From: Trichoplax sp. H2
Taxonomy: Eukaryota > Placozoa > Uniplacotomia > Trichoplacea
Assembly (NCBI GenBank): GCA_003344405.1
Contig: NOWV01000279.1
Coordinates: 1 to 64,000, forward strand
Direction: 5' to 3'
DNA length: 64,000 nucleotides
Part shown: piece by piece, positions 42,201 to 55,110 of the stretch
Layout of the letters: each line of letters begins with the position of its first letter
How positions within the stretch are numbered: position 1 is the first letter of the stretch
Program-made: the position numbers and the translations under genes
Notes under the pieces: generated by a model
Database searches by the model: none
What the model was told of the DNA's origin: nothing
Seen by the model: only the letters and a program-made list of their open reading frames with translations

Positions 42201-44806
42201 GAATTTATTGCACTGGACTGGAGTATTCCATACTTCTAATTCATTTCTTTATACAATTTAAATTCAGCCATTTTCCTATAACACATCCAGAAAATGCCGC
42301 TCAATCTATCTGCCAGTTCTGGACAAATATACTAGAACAAGTATAATGAAGTATACTGCCATTTCAGCAGCATTTTCAATAGGTCTAGTCTTGACTGTCA
42401 TGACTCATGAGACAGTCTACAGTAGGTACAACAAGGGGCAGAAAAATGACTGCGTCGTTACAGTACTTAGTACTGTGATACATTGTACTGTAGTACCGTA
42501 CCAAAGTGTGTAAAATTCATGTCGCTCAAAATTCCAACGCTAAGTTCCAAATTTTTGACATCTATTTAACACTGTACTAAGGTACTTGCTATGCCGCACT
42601 GTTTGTACTCTTGCACTCAAGATGAGGAATATGGAGTGTAATGGATAGGTTAGAATTTATGGAATCCAGGTTAGCAATCTGCTGATCCGAAATTGGACTG
42701 GTTAACCAACTGTACTATGATCCAGTGTACAGTATTACACCGTCAATGGTTACGGTGGACCGGAAGGCTCAACACTTCAATTGTACAGTACTTGCTATGG
42801 TACGTTGTACCGTGGTAACAACCGTAACATACGAAAGTGTGCAAAATATATGTCGCTGAAAATTGTGACGCTAAACCCCAATTTCTAGATATCGATTGAA
42901 TTCCTTGCATGCACTAGAACACCTTAGTGGACGTAATGTGCTTTTTGCAGTTATAGCACAAGAAACTGATCGGGTAAACTATTCTTTAGATTCTTCTGCT
43001 CGACTTGCTCTTTCCTCTCTCGTAGATAAAATAAAATTATGAATAAACGCATTTAAAATTGCCTGTCTAAATCTTCCTATTTGCTTGACTCGTCCAGATA
43101 CGAGGTGAAGAGCACCTCTAATCCCTACTCTACTTCTTTCGAGCACAGCTAAAGCTCACACAAATTTTCAGTAATATCAATGGAATTGTACGCACCAGAA
43201 TAGAATTTATATATCTTAAAGACTGAAAACGTTCATAGGGATGACAGTATTAGATCCTGTGCTAAATCTGGTGTCAGAGTTGAAAATACCCGTATAATGA
43301 AAAATTAACGTGAACGAGTGCATCTACAAACTAAATAATATCGAATAAAATTAACAGCATTGATATTATTCATTGGGGAGACAAGTAATGTTAAAATGCA
43401 GCAAATCATGACCCAAGAAATTTTATTCATTTGTATTGAATAGGTGTAGGCTGAGTGTACAGTCTACCAACGTTAAATTAAAGCAAGGGCATCGCAACTT
43501 CGCTAAGCACTTAATAAACGTGTTGATATTCACATTATTAATAGCATCAAACGGTGGAATTATACAATTACGGTTATTGACATTTGCAACATTACTATTC
43601 ATTATAACAAGTTGTAAAGGTCAAATGATAAAATTCATTACGAACAAATTCAAGGCAATAAAAAATCCTTATTTGATTGGTATATAATATTATAGCTATG
43701 CATTTAAGTAACTAAAGTAGAAAAGATACACAAGCCAAAGCAAAACTTGTCAAATTAGAGATAGATAACGGCAATCTGACATATAGTATTTTACTACATA
43801 GCGAAAGTTTTCAATGGTACGTATTGAAGTCTATATTACAGGTAAGCTGAGAAATATGAAGATTCAAGAGGACATGATTCATTCGTCAATATGCTATCTT
43901 CTGTAATGAAAACCATCTAATTCGTTAACTTTCCACTTTGTCGCCGGTCCAATTCTTATGTATTTCGTACTGGATGCATGGAGCAGGATGGAAAATGACA
44001 GAAAAGCAAAGTACACGTCTGTTACTGAACTATACTGCCCTGAGCATGCACTGTTAGAATGGTAGCTGGGCATAAATACAGCTGGATAGATACATCAGTA
44101 AATCAATAAAAATGGAAGAAATATCGTATAACAGATCAAATATGTCATTCGCCGGTGAAAATAGGCTGTAAATGCAATAGCAATTCAAATTTGAATAGGA
44201 CTATTGGTGTACAGCAGAGTATTGACCTACTGAATATATTCAGAGACAGTATCAACAGCTCACTATTCATCATTACATATCCAGTGAATAAATGGGCAGT
44301 TAAGTAGAGTCAATGAATACACAACTGGCAAGTTGTAGTTAACAAATTAAAGGTTACTCTTTGTAATAACAATTAATCCCTCTAGTACTCAATGTCATTA
44401 CGCTCCATTTTACGATAATACTCAAATCATATTTTAAAAAAAATAAATGTAGCATATTGTCTTATTTAGAACCGGCTCGAGTCAATTATTCAAAACTAGT
44501 GCTTTCCATTTCAGGCATTAGAACTATTGTACAATCTTAAACATGTTGACTAGCGTTGAACGCAAACCTATAGAACAGTTCAAGTTTTGTTATCCGTCTC
44601 TCTTGAAGTAAAAATCTACAGTTACAATTTACATGAAAAATAAAATTGAAATTAAATCAATGCTTTTATCTGCAAAATTTACATAACGACAATTTGCAAG
44701 TATAGTCTAAGCTGGTAGTAAGATCTTTCATGATCCGTTATAACAATTTCCGTTTGTCATATAATGTTGTTGATACTTTCGGTACAAATATTTATAGTCC
44801 AGACAT
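42201..44806. other. Intergenic between INTS3 start and CCNY end
   Basis: Non-coding by my reading. The left part holds more TACTGTAC-type words (42460-42500, 42725-42830) and a diverged repeat. The frame at 43436-43687 lacks an ATG at its start and has no recognisable domain, so it is not called. Confidence 0.5.
42481..42893. repeat. Diverged direct repeat pair, about 90 bp each
   Basis: Segment 42481-42562 and segment 42799-42893 share TTGTACYGT, AAAGTGTGYAAAATW, ATGTCGCTSAAAATT and ACGCTAA, in the same order and orientation. The bracketing sequence is rich in TGTAC words. The pair may belong to a small dispersed family. Confidence 0.6.
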
Positions 44807-47800
44807 TTAAGATAGTACAGCTGCACTTTTACTTGGAAGGGGATTGAGGCTAATATAACGTTTTACATTTGGACGAGAATGCTCAGGCCAATTCTCATTA
44901 GTTATTCTATTCATTGCCTGTAGGTTGAAAAATGATAATAAATAAGCGATTGCTTTGCTTTCCTAATACAATATTGTTTCTATGTGAGTCGACTATCGTA
45001 CGCTTTGATACATGGGAATAACGTTTACCTCTAACTTTCTCGCTCTTTCTGTACTGAGAGGTTCAGTAGGTAATATGTAATTATTTTCATCGGCAACAGT
45101 TCTTAAATCAAAGTAATATTTGGCATAAATACTAGACGGAACATTGATATTAAACATGATCAACTGAAGGATTTCTCTTTCTAACGCATTCCTATCATAT
45201 CCAGAATAGAAAGTCAAAAAAAGTTACTCTTTTCAATGAAGACATCAACGATAATTACTACGTAGATAAAGATCAATTACATTTTAAAATCGCGAATGAT
45301 TACATATTGAGAATAACATACATATCTTCGACTGTGGTATCCTTTAAAATTTGGCAGTAATCTATATTCCAAACTATTGAGCAAAATATAAAATGATATC
45401 TGAATATAGATATCTTCGATAGTAGTCTATAAAAAGTTATTAATGGAAAATGCACATTATAACACTATCAAGTACCCTTACCGGCTTGATCGTCCCATAC
45501 TTTTGATGCTAATAAAATTGCGCCTAAAACTACTCGTCGCCAATTACTAGGATGAATATCAATCTCGGCATATTCCATTAATCGTTCCACATAAATTAAA
45601 GAAATAATGGCACATTCTGCAGTAAGCTAAAACCAACAAAATGAAATAAACAGTAATTCAGTAAAACCTCAATGAATCACTAAGAATACGCTACTATCAA
45701 AGAAATGGAGTAATAATGACCATTAAGCAGCTTCGATATTATTATTATTACTAATTAGTATAAAATATAGAACATTCATGATAGAAGACTTTAAATTACT
45801 GTTTTCCAGAAATAAGGCAGACAAGCTTACCTGTGCGGAAGAAAATAAAGTTTTGAAAAATTTATAGACATGGCGGTGCTCAGGTAAATTTATTATCGTC
45901 TCCTTTCTGACGGGCCGCTGTATTTTTGAAAAGTGAAAGATACTTATTCAAAATAAAAAGTAATCGTAATCATATCAAATTTACAGAACGGTAGCAAATC
46001 GGCAATCACCTTCAAGTTCAATAGCGTATTTCTATGTCATTATTATTAATAATAATAACTAAATCATGTAATGCACTCGTATTTTTCAGCGATAGTTGTA
46101 TATAGTCTTGTGACCAATACAACATTTTCATAACTAGTAGTAATTAGACTGACGACTTACTAACCATTAAAGGATGTAGTTCTTCATCGAAGATATCTTT
46201 AAGCCTGGGAGGATCATGTCTATACATACGTAAGGCAAAACATATAAAACTATTTTAAAACAAAGAATTTGATTTAAAATTGTTGACAAAGAGAATATGA
46301 AATGTATCAGTAGTCTGTAGTCTTGACAACTATTGACATAATTACCGAAAAAAAAGGTAAAAAACTATACAACTTGTTTATAGCTTCAATCCGATCTCAT
46401 AGATATTATGTATTGAAAGTAATAAACAGATTCTGTTGTCGATATTGAACAATCATTTTTTTACTTACGCTCCTTTCATTAGGTAACATACAGCCAATGA
46501 TACACTAAGCGTGTTCAATTTGAAAGAAGGATTAACGATAGAAGAAAAAAGAACCATTTAAGGTCATAGGAAACGATTCATATTAATGATTCGATACAAT
46601 AAAAATAGTAATCATGACTTATGGTTTATATGTTGTCATGTATTACCATATCACAGGTTAATTGTACAGTACTGTAGCGGTGAAGGCTTAGCGTCAAAAA
46701 TTCTATGGTAGCTATTACACTTATGAAATCCATTCCATGCGAAAGACTGAGCTAGTTCAAACTAGATAGTTGCTGATATTATTATTTACTCAATAGTACA
46801 AAATGAGAGAGTGTAGCATTTTCAACCTAAGAAAGTCAATGTTATCGATGATGCAGCATAAAGTTAATTATGATCTAACCCAATTTGAACTCTTTTACTG
46901 CCATAATTGTTTAAAAATATCAACGTTAAAATCAATCTCTATGTTAAGAAAATGGTATGAACAACAACTGATCAACAACGGCTAAAAATATTTCTTTCAC
47001 TTGTGAGAAATTTGTCATCATAAACTGTAATCTAGCGCTTACCACTTTAGCGTACACCTTAAATTGGGTTGGCTTACAGTACTATCGTCCAGATAAATAG
47101 AAGAACATGAGCTATATCTTTTGTGTATAGTGCCATTCTTTATGAAAAAGAAAAGGTGAAATGATATAAATTAGATTTTTTTCAGCTATGTATTGCTACC
47201 TTTCATAAACCAACAATTAAAATGAAATTAAATATTTCACACGTTAGTCATTTACATAACTGGAATATAAATTATCAATTATGGCCATTTCTGACAATAT
47301 ATCTTATATGTCAAAGATCTTTCAATATCAATCAATCAATCAATTAATGATAACCGAAGTTAACTGAAAATTTTTATCAAATTTATTTTTGAATATAAAG
47401 AATTTAAACGAATACAGGATCATTTTAATTATGGCTAGAATAGAAATTAGATTACAACGGAATTCTGTTGTTGGATTGAATATTATACAATCATGTGGAT
47501 GTAGTTAATTGTAAGTTGACACTGAATGTCTCTAGTTACAAATTGGTTCAGTAAAATCGCAGACAGACACCATTTTTCATGACCATTTTATGGGTAACTT
47601 AAAACATTTCTCGCATCTATTCTTAACGCTGTTATTGAGTCCAAAATGAACAAGTAATAGTTTTCACTATAGCCAGTAGTCAACTTATTTTACATCACGT
47701 AAGACGTTAAATATGGTATCGTAATACGGTTTAACTTTATGTCATTTGTCCTCACTAGACTACTTATAACAAATTCTATAAGGTATAGTAATACAGCCTC

Positions 47801-50800
47801 AGACTATCAATTGATTAATCAACGAATCTACTTACTTCTCTTGAAATAATAGAATCTCTTTTACTTTTTAAAACTATCATTACTTTCAAATGAGTTCGAG
47901 TTGTATCACCATGGGGGTAATTTTTTTACAATCAATTTGTCATTAGATTGAATATATTATGCATTATTTATTTCTAACGATATTACTATTTCATCTATAC
48001 AGTATTAAATAAGTATAACATTGTTATGTGGCACAATTCTACAATGTCTTTTTCTCAGTCTATAATAGTTATAATCCTTAGCATTTAAAGTGACTTTAAA
48101 TCAAGAAGGAATGTGCAACCGACGTTATGGTGACATGATAGAAGTTGTCGAAGTTAGTTAAAAGCAAACTCTAAGTGTAATAATGAATATCTACCATGTT
48201 TGTATCAATAAATTGACTATGTTGAATTGGTAGTCGCGTCTACTATTGAATCAGTCAAATAGAATTACATCTCAAATCTACGAATTCCAGTTATTGCCAA
48301 CAAACGAAGTAAATGGACAACATGTTGGAAGTATTGGATTGTATTACGCTCTTTTTTTTTTCTCATTTCGTCATTTCCATTAGTAAGTCTTTAGGAAATG
48401 TTTGGAAAAGTTTGTCAATTTATGATATCCAATTCTTTTAACAGTGAAAGTAGCACAATATCTTTTGATTAATCATTATTGTCCTAGTCTTGGATACCAT
48501 AAGTATTTATACAACAATTAAAGGATTTTTTTTTTTTTTTGGCCAAGTGGTACAGTAATCGTTAAATAGTGTAGTAAGAGGGCCAACGTAATGTGAATGA
48601 ATAACACAATTATTATTATTATTGGAGTACGTGAAGAACAGTATTATCGTGACAATATTTTGAAGAGTAATTATTCATTTTGACTGCAGGACATCAACTT
48701 GATGGGTATTATTACGGTAAATAAACTGTAGTTGAAATTTTATTTATTTGTATTTAATGATAAGAGTATTACTAGGCCAGATTATTTCCTGGTCATTATG
48801 TTGAAGAGGAACCCTAGGTAGCTGTTTGATGATACACATCCGATAAAATAGCAAGGATATTTTTTCTTAGCACCGTAGGCAAGAAAAAATTTGCGTTAAT
48901 TGAAAAAGAAATAAAAGCTGCTATTAAATCAAATCGCATCAAAATAGCAGCAACGTATTGTGGCATTCTAACTAAGATAGAGAATCCTATTGGTGATATC
49001 ATCGTAATAAATGTAGATTATCAATGTTAAGACAACATATTAAAGTAACTCTATATATCGAGGATAAAAAAGTCTTCAATAAAAAGTATAAATTTTAAAA
49101 ATGGGGGGGGGGGGTTGAATTCTTGCATTAGAAGTATTTAAAAAGCAATGAATAGAAAGCAGCCTTTGTTATCCCGTCAGTAGTATAAGTTAAAGAAATC
49201 TGGCGAGCCCCTACTTCTAAAGTATCGTATTAGGAAACAATCAATAGAAACAAACCTCTATTTTAACCATTAATTTAATTTACGCTTAGAGTATCGCAAC
49301 GTCATGTTAAGGATAGTTGAATTGATGAAGAAATCCATTGGGTAGGAATAGCAAAGAACTGCAAAGTGCAGTTGTATAAAAATATTACATAGTCTAGGTT
49401 GCAATAACTCATCTATTAATCTTGTAAGATAACATTGACAAGATTATCATGTTTCAAGTTGGATTGATGAAACCAATACTCAATGCTTAACCTTGTTATT
49501 GCGCGCTATTAACCACTAAGCGATGACGTACTTTTGATTAATGAATTGTTAATGTAATGAGGATAAAGATTGCAGTTTTGACTATCAAGCGAATACGGTT
49601 GAATTTCTTGTATCATCATTAATCCTATTGCTGTCTTACCTGATGCGATAAAAAACGTCGATTGCCTTTTCTTTTTCCACCTTGATAGAGAAAAATAAAC
49701 AAAAAAAAGGCAATTTTATTTTGTGTTGAAGGAGATGGCATCGTGAACAATTAAAATTATATCAATCCATCGATTGAAGTTAATATCATTGTTATCGTAT
49801 TCAATTTAGCACTTGATAGTAATAACGCCAGTAATATTCATGTTACTGGCCATCATTTGAATGGTATAACTGTTATTACTCAATGATATTCTATTTTGAC
49901 AGCAGATGATCAAAGTCAAATACATGTGGATTTTTCATCCTACTATGAAATACAATTTTAATGACCACATTGTAACTCGATGCAATCGCTATCATCTTAT
50001 TAACCATCTTTGCCTACATCATCGCTCGTATGTGGATTAGTATAAGGGCCAAGGATGGAGATAGGGCAACATCCACATCCAACGCTATTTATTGACAAGA
50101 AAATTACTCATGGTGATGATGGTTTAAGTTGTTGTAGCTTTAGCAAGCTGAGTATTGTTTCAAGGGTATTGTATTGCCTGGACAAGAAGTCATATCGTCA
50201 AGACAAAACTATCAATAACAGATGAAAGACAAAAAAAAATTGCTTCCATAGTGGGGCAAAATTGTGACCGTAGGTCATGAGTTAATACTACTGGATGTAG
50301 TTGTACAATCTGCTTATTTTATTCACTAGACTAGTGGATTAAAAAAAAAAATATTAAACAATCGGACGTAGACATTCTGTAGGGCATAGCATCAGGTTAA
50401 TAAATATAAACCAAGTGACAACAACATCCATCCTATGCTTAGCAATGACTACAGGATATACTCTCTGGAGAAGGAGGGTATATCATAGAGTCATAAGTCC
50501 AATAGGGTTGAAAAAAAACAAAAAAGAAACAAGCCAATTAAGACGGTAGACTTTGGTGCTGCTCTATGTTATACGTAGATCATTTTCAATGCGATGGAGT
50601 ATCGGTATGACTGAATTACTGTAGGATAACTGGTCATAACGATACAATCGATTGATACTAATTGGACAAATTTTAGTTAATTTATACAATACTTTCTTCG
50701 TCATCATTAAATCACTTCAAGTCAAGATATAGACTGAAAATACTCGTATTTTGATCGATCGTTGCAATAATCCATTGGCCAAGGTAAAGGGACTTGTAAT

Positions 50801-52200
50801 ACTGCCATGATAAAGCCCCCCCAAAAAAATAAATGTGGAAATACAAGACTATCGATCGTTTGGTAAATTGTACCCCATTGACCGACATCTCCAACATTAG
50901 ATCGTATGTCGGTGCTTTTCAAGTTGGAAGGCCTTGAATATACAACACAGAGTACGTCTTAGCGTAGTCTATCAACGTTGCCGTTGAAAATGGAGTATTG
51001 GACTAAGCAAAACGATCGATACCCATGGCATTTTTAGTGTTATCAATGGCTTGACTGTATGCTTAGACAATTCCTAGTTAGCTGACAAAGCGTCCATTAT
51101 CTTCTCCTTGAAATGATGAGAACTGGATGGAGAGCAGCTGCACTATTATAATGTGATAGGGAACAAGTGGAGAAAGTAATGGCAAAGCGTGCAAGGGTAG
51201 AAACATGTCGGCTTGATTTTTTGAATCCTTGTCCACTTGGATGAGTGTTATTTATGGTTGGAGATGAACAAGACACTATTAGTGGATTTTGGCAATAAGG
51301 TGAAACAACTGGTGATGGAAGGATAGCCGTGGATGGATATTATTTGCTAAATGAATACTGCACTATGTACACAATATCAGGAATGAGGTGAAAAGTAGAA
51401 CCTTTTATTTGTGTTGTTTTCTCCGCCCCAGATAGGATCGACTATCATGATTCCTAATATAGTTGATATGGTGTAGGAAAGAGACAAGAGATAAAGGATG
51501 ATCATAACAGACGAGTGATCGAATCACTGAATATGATCGCTTTGCGTTTTATCCGCAATGAAAGTGTTTATCCTATGCGTTGACCAAATCATTATTGAAT
51601 GATTGAGAAAGGGATGATGAGACTAATGCGATTATACGATATGCAAGTAGTCAATTGAATAGGTAAGTGTTTACACCCAAGACAAGTTATCCTCTTCTCT
51701 CTATCCTTTGCTTACCGTTATTTTCGTAATGATGAATAAAAATGGTTTCTTTATGTTGCTGTGATAAATCTACACATCGATTGCAATCGGACAGCCAAAA
51801 TAAAGGAAGAAGGATGATCGAGAAAGTAAAGAGAGAGAGAGAGAAAATAGTTATCCATCAAGTCCATTGAACGTTATCTACTGTAATACCATTTTAATGC
51901 TAGTCGTTATCAAGAACAGATTGACTAGTGTCCAAATCAATCTCTACGCTAATACAATGATAGATGAATCAGTTGGAGCTAATTAGCAAGACTATTCCCT
52001 TGTTGGACATGAAAAACTAAGCCACTATTGGCCTTGATGGCCATGAGATTGCAAAGAGGATAGTACTGACCTTCTCGATCGCTAATATGTTGAATGTTGG
52101 CATCGAGGCCAGGGCTATTGTCTTCCGAGGGTAGAGGATCGAAATCGTCATTGGCCGTGTTGGACGATGCAGTTAAGACACAACAATTGAGATTGCCCAT
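44807..52200 (-). CDS. CCNY: Cyclin Y (11 proposed exons)
   Basis: Membrane-tethered cyclin that activates CDK14/CDK16 and, in animals, supports Wnt co-receptor phosphorylation. Well-supported exons in gene order: 52071-52200, 47043-47111, 46469-46504, 46165-46219, 45831-45917, 45482-45626, 45322-45373, 45029-45191, 44807-44917. Two small linking exons, 47836-47873 and 47599-47621, restore the phase but are tentative. With them the protein is 302 aa (human 341). It starts MGNLNCC, an N-myristoylation and palmitoylation signal, followed by IQHISDRE. Then come [27 protein letters not shown], the cyclin box with [53 protein letters not shown], and [18 protein letters not shown]. The first intron is about 4.2 kb in this model, unusually long here. 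Confidence 0.93.
49103..49114 (+). repeat. Poly-G tract, 12 bp
   Basis: Twelve consecutive G in an AT-rich CCNY intron. Other simple runs in this region are T runs at 48350 and 48527, and GA repeats at 51830-51845. Confidence 0.9.
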
Positions 52201-53474
52201 CTGATCGTTTGAAGACGATGTTGACGAAAGGATCAGCAATGAAAGATCAAAGTCAGGCAGGCTCTATCCTTCCTGATCAATGTTACAACACTGATCCAAA
52301 TGCGATCAGAATATCTCCAACGGTTGCCAAACAAGAATGATCAAGCTTGGTCGACGATTGTGGCTTCCTTTTCAACATTGAACCTGATGCCAGACAGTCT
52401 TTAAGCCAGTTGGAGTCTTCATCGCCGGATTGCCAGCTTTTTACTAGTGACAATACAGGTCCACCAAGGGTCAGGCCGGATGCCCAGCAGGACATCGCTT
52501 TCCACTGTAAGATAGAGTACAGTCTACTGTAGACGACTGTACAGTGTACTGTATACTGTACACTGTATACTGTAGTATACAGCGTGCTCTTTTTCGTTCC
52601 AGATTATTAAAGAAGTACTGTAAATGCTTTAATATTGATCAAATTATGTAAAAAGTAATTCAAAAGGCATGTTGTTCAGAGCTTCTTCTTTCCGTACATA
52701 GCAATTTTGATGAGTTTCGTTCTCAAAATGTCGCTAAACATTAGTGTTACTTTATCGAAAAGGAAAAGGATCATGCTGCACAGTACTGTACAGTGTACAG
52801 TACTGTCCTGCAGAGTGCACAGTACTGTGCACTGTGTGTCTCTGAAGGGCGTGGACAGTGTGGACTATCCAGTCCAGTACAGTACTGTTCCATTGCTCAG
52901 TGCTCACGGTCTTCTAACCCATTTTTTCCAAGCGACAACGGTATGTGTGCCCCCCCCCCCATTCTGATACTGAATCAACCTTTGATGCAGCGTGTGGACG
53001 GTAGGCGTGCGTCATCGCTAGGCTTCAAGTGGGCCCAACTTGACCGTCACAGTGATTCTCCACATTAGACGTTTGCTAGGGAGGGGGTAAGCAAAATCCC
53101 ACTTTACCCATTTTATCCATTCGTCATGGTGGTTCCCATCTTTTCATACTACATCAACGATTGCGGTACTATATGCCTATATCCACGTTGTAGGCATGCA
53201 TCGTGTAGGGCTAAATTACTGTATTACAGCGCGGCATGCCAGGCTGCCCTACAACGACCTCCCAAATCCAACTTCATGGTACTGTCTATGATGTCATTGA
53301 TAGGATAGAATGGACTTGATTGGATCGCTTTTTACTTTTTTTTATTTGCCTCCATGCTATCAAGCATTGTTCCTCAGCATGAGTACCGAACAAGTGGTCA
53401 TGGCGCAGTCACAACGACAGAAACGATAGCCCTGTCCTGATTTGCAATGAATCCAATCTTGGGCTGGCTCAATC
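52201..53474. other. Upstream region of CCNY with palindromic TGTACTGTAC cluster
   Basis: It holds the CCNY 5' UTR and promoter side. Dense alternating TACTGTA, CTGTACAC and CAGTACTG words occur at 52510-52580 and 52780-52890. A C11 run lies at 52950-52960. No homologous coding sequence is visible, and the overlapping frames here are low-complexity by-products. The sequence is clearly less AT-rich than the gene introns. Confidence 0.5.
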
Positions 53475-53870
53475 CATTCAAAATCACTTTATGATTGGCT
53501 AAAGTGAATATGGACCCAGTGGGTATTTCTCAATGACAAGAGCAGTGGATAGCGATCTCAATGTTAACTGATCTACTTTACATGTCTACTGTTTTGGTGA
53601 TTCGACTATCCACACAGTCAATGACTATTATTATGAATAAACTAACAAGAATGATACTCTCTATCGGCCATCGAGCAGTAGTCCAATCCATGATGCATTG
53701 ATTATTCGTGTTTGTAATAGCTTGTAGACAGTGAAGCATAGTCAGTTCTATACGAGTACAGTACTTGTACAACGTCTAGAATGGATAGTCATGCTGGTAG
53801 TGACTAGGGGCCGGGCCCGGCTGTACCTTTGCTGAGTCAGTGTCGCATTTTCATCAATACGATACTGTCC

Positions 53871-54330
53871 ATGCTATCTAAATTGGATGTCACCTTCATG
53901 AATGGGCATCTAACTAGCGATAACGCTTTAAAAAGCGACACGATTTTTGCTCGACGTGTCCATATGGAAATTGGCTGATTAGTCAGCATCATGTACTGTA
54001 CCTATCTAATTTCTGCCTTCAATACTCTCCATGCTATCTAAATTGGATGTCACCTTAAGGAATGGGCATCTAACTAGCGATAACGCTTCAAAAAGCGACA
54101 CGATTTTTGCTCGACGTATCCATATGTAAATTGGCTGATTAGTCAGCATCATGTACCTTGAAATATTTCTACCTTCGATACTGTCCATGCTATCTAAATT
54201 GGATGTCACCTTAAGGAATGGGCATCTTACTAGCGATAACGCTTCAAAAAGCGACACGATTTTTGCTCGAGGTGTTCATATGTAAATTGGCTGATTAGTC
54301 AGCATCATGTACAGTGTACAGTACCTTCAA
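53871..54330. repeat. Internal tandem repeat, about 156-160 bp units
   Basis: CATGCTATCTAAATTGGATG recurs at about 53870, 54030 and 54186. Each unit contains AGCGATAACGCTTNAAAAAGCG, which can fold as AGCG/CGCT or alternatively CGCTT/AAGCG, and CTGATTAGTCAG, itself a palindrome. In copy 2 (about 55500-55812) most units lack the CATATG...CTGATTAGTCAG part. Confidence 0.88.
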
Positions 54331-54996
54331 ATTTAATATGGGTCAAGCGAGAGTTCTCTCTCAATACGTACAGTGTACAGTACAGTAGTCCCTCCTTTCT
54401 TCTGTACTGTACTGTACAGTACTGAACTTTGTTCTACTGTACTACAGACTGTAGTCTACAGTACAATCGATCTGTCCCTTCGATGTACGTCCGATGCTTG
54501 ATGATGCCTAAAACAACAGGGTGGAGTCCATCCCATATTGGTCAATGGAAAGCTTTCCTTGGCTCTCTCTATCAGGACGTAGTCCCTCCCAGTGCCAAGG
54601 GACTGACTCATCCAAGACTGTACGCGACAGTACTGTACTGTACTGTCCTGTACTGTAGTTTGAAGGCATTTCGAAGGTCAACCGGATTGGTATGACTTGC
54701 GCGCGACATGCGCAGTGCCGCGCCACGTCCCAGTCCCGGTTGGGTCCCGGTTCGTCGTAGTTGGTAACCATTCCGACTGTACTGTCAATGTACAGGTACT
54801 ATGCACATGGAACACTGATACTGTAGACAATATTGCATACGCTACTGTATAAAATTTCCAATGTGAATGGAAACGTGTCATTGCCAGTCTTGCCTTTTTC
54901 CCAAAGAGGGCAACCTTGATCCAGTCAAGATTCTTGCGGCCTTCCTTCATTTCTCCATTCCATTGGACGACCACAAAAGGAAAGAATCAAATAATC

Positions 54997-55043
54997 ATGG
55001 AAAAAATGGATGTAGCCATTGACGAGAACGGGGATAACTCTGC
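54997..55043 (+). pseudogene. Extra copy of DNAJC7 first coding exon
   Basis: ATG at 54997 starts a 47-nt exon encoding [15 protein letters not shown] plus two bases, ending in a GTAAGT donor. It is identical to the exon at 56514-56560. It lies in copy 1 of the duplication and could serve as an alternative first exon, because its donor and phase are intact. Alternatively it is a non-functional extra copy or an assembly artefact. Confidence 0.7.
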
Positions 55044-55090
55044 GTAAGTCATGTTATGTTACTTTGAGAAAGGAATGAGTTGTAAAGATT

Positions 55091-55110
55091 NNNNNNNNNN
55101 NNNNNNNNNN
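55091..55110. other. Assembly gap (20 N)
   Basis: Twenty N lie exactly at the junction between the two copies of the segmental duplication, so copy number and junction sequence are unresolved here. Confidence 0.99.

Larger units (their letters stand above)
53475..55090. repeat. Segmental duplication, copy 1 (left of gap)
   Basis: It begins CATTCAAAATCACTTTATG and ends GAGTTGTAAAGATT at the N gap. The same sequence, with indels, forms copy 2 at 55111-56607 in the same orientation. Shared parts include the palindrome GGCCGGGCCCGGC (53812 and 55445 areas), the 155-bp internal repeats, TACTGTAC clusters, a block from about 54440 to 55090, and the DNAJC7 first exon. Identity outside repeats is very high by eye. 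Confidence 0.92.

Noticed and set aside
46505-46540. In-frame extension of the small CCNY exon ([12 protein letters not shown]) that seemed to follow DDST
   Set aside because: No AG acceptor exists upstream within about 100 bp, whereas reading through the GTAAGC at 47072-47077 gives SQPNL...K and joins in phase to 46469-46504.
48814-49020. Open frames on both strands inside a CCNY intron
   Set aside because: The plus frame has no usable ATG at its start, neither strand shows similarity or splice partners, and the region is low-complexity and AT-rich.
53578-54330. CRISPR-like array
   Set aside because: Units of 156-160 bp are repeated along their whole length with no unique spacers, and the host is eukaryotic.
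54429-54695. Overlapping frames in the duplicated block (also 55930-56163 and the minus-strand frames at 54508-54974 and 56009-56398)
   Set aside because: They appear in both copies on both strands, contain TACTGTA-repeat-derived peptides and lack family similarity; they are by-products of the repeat.
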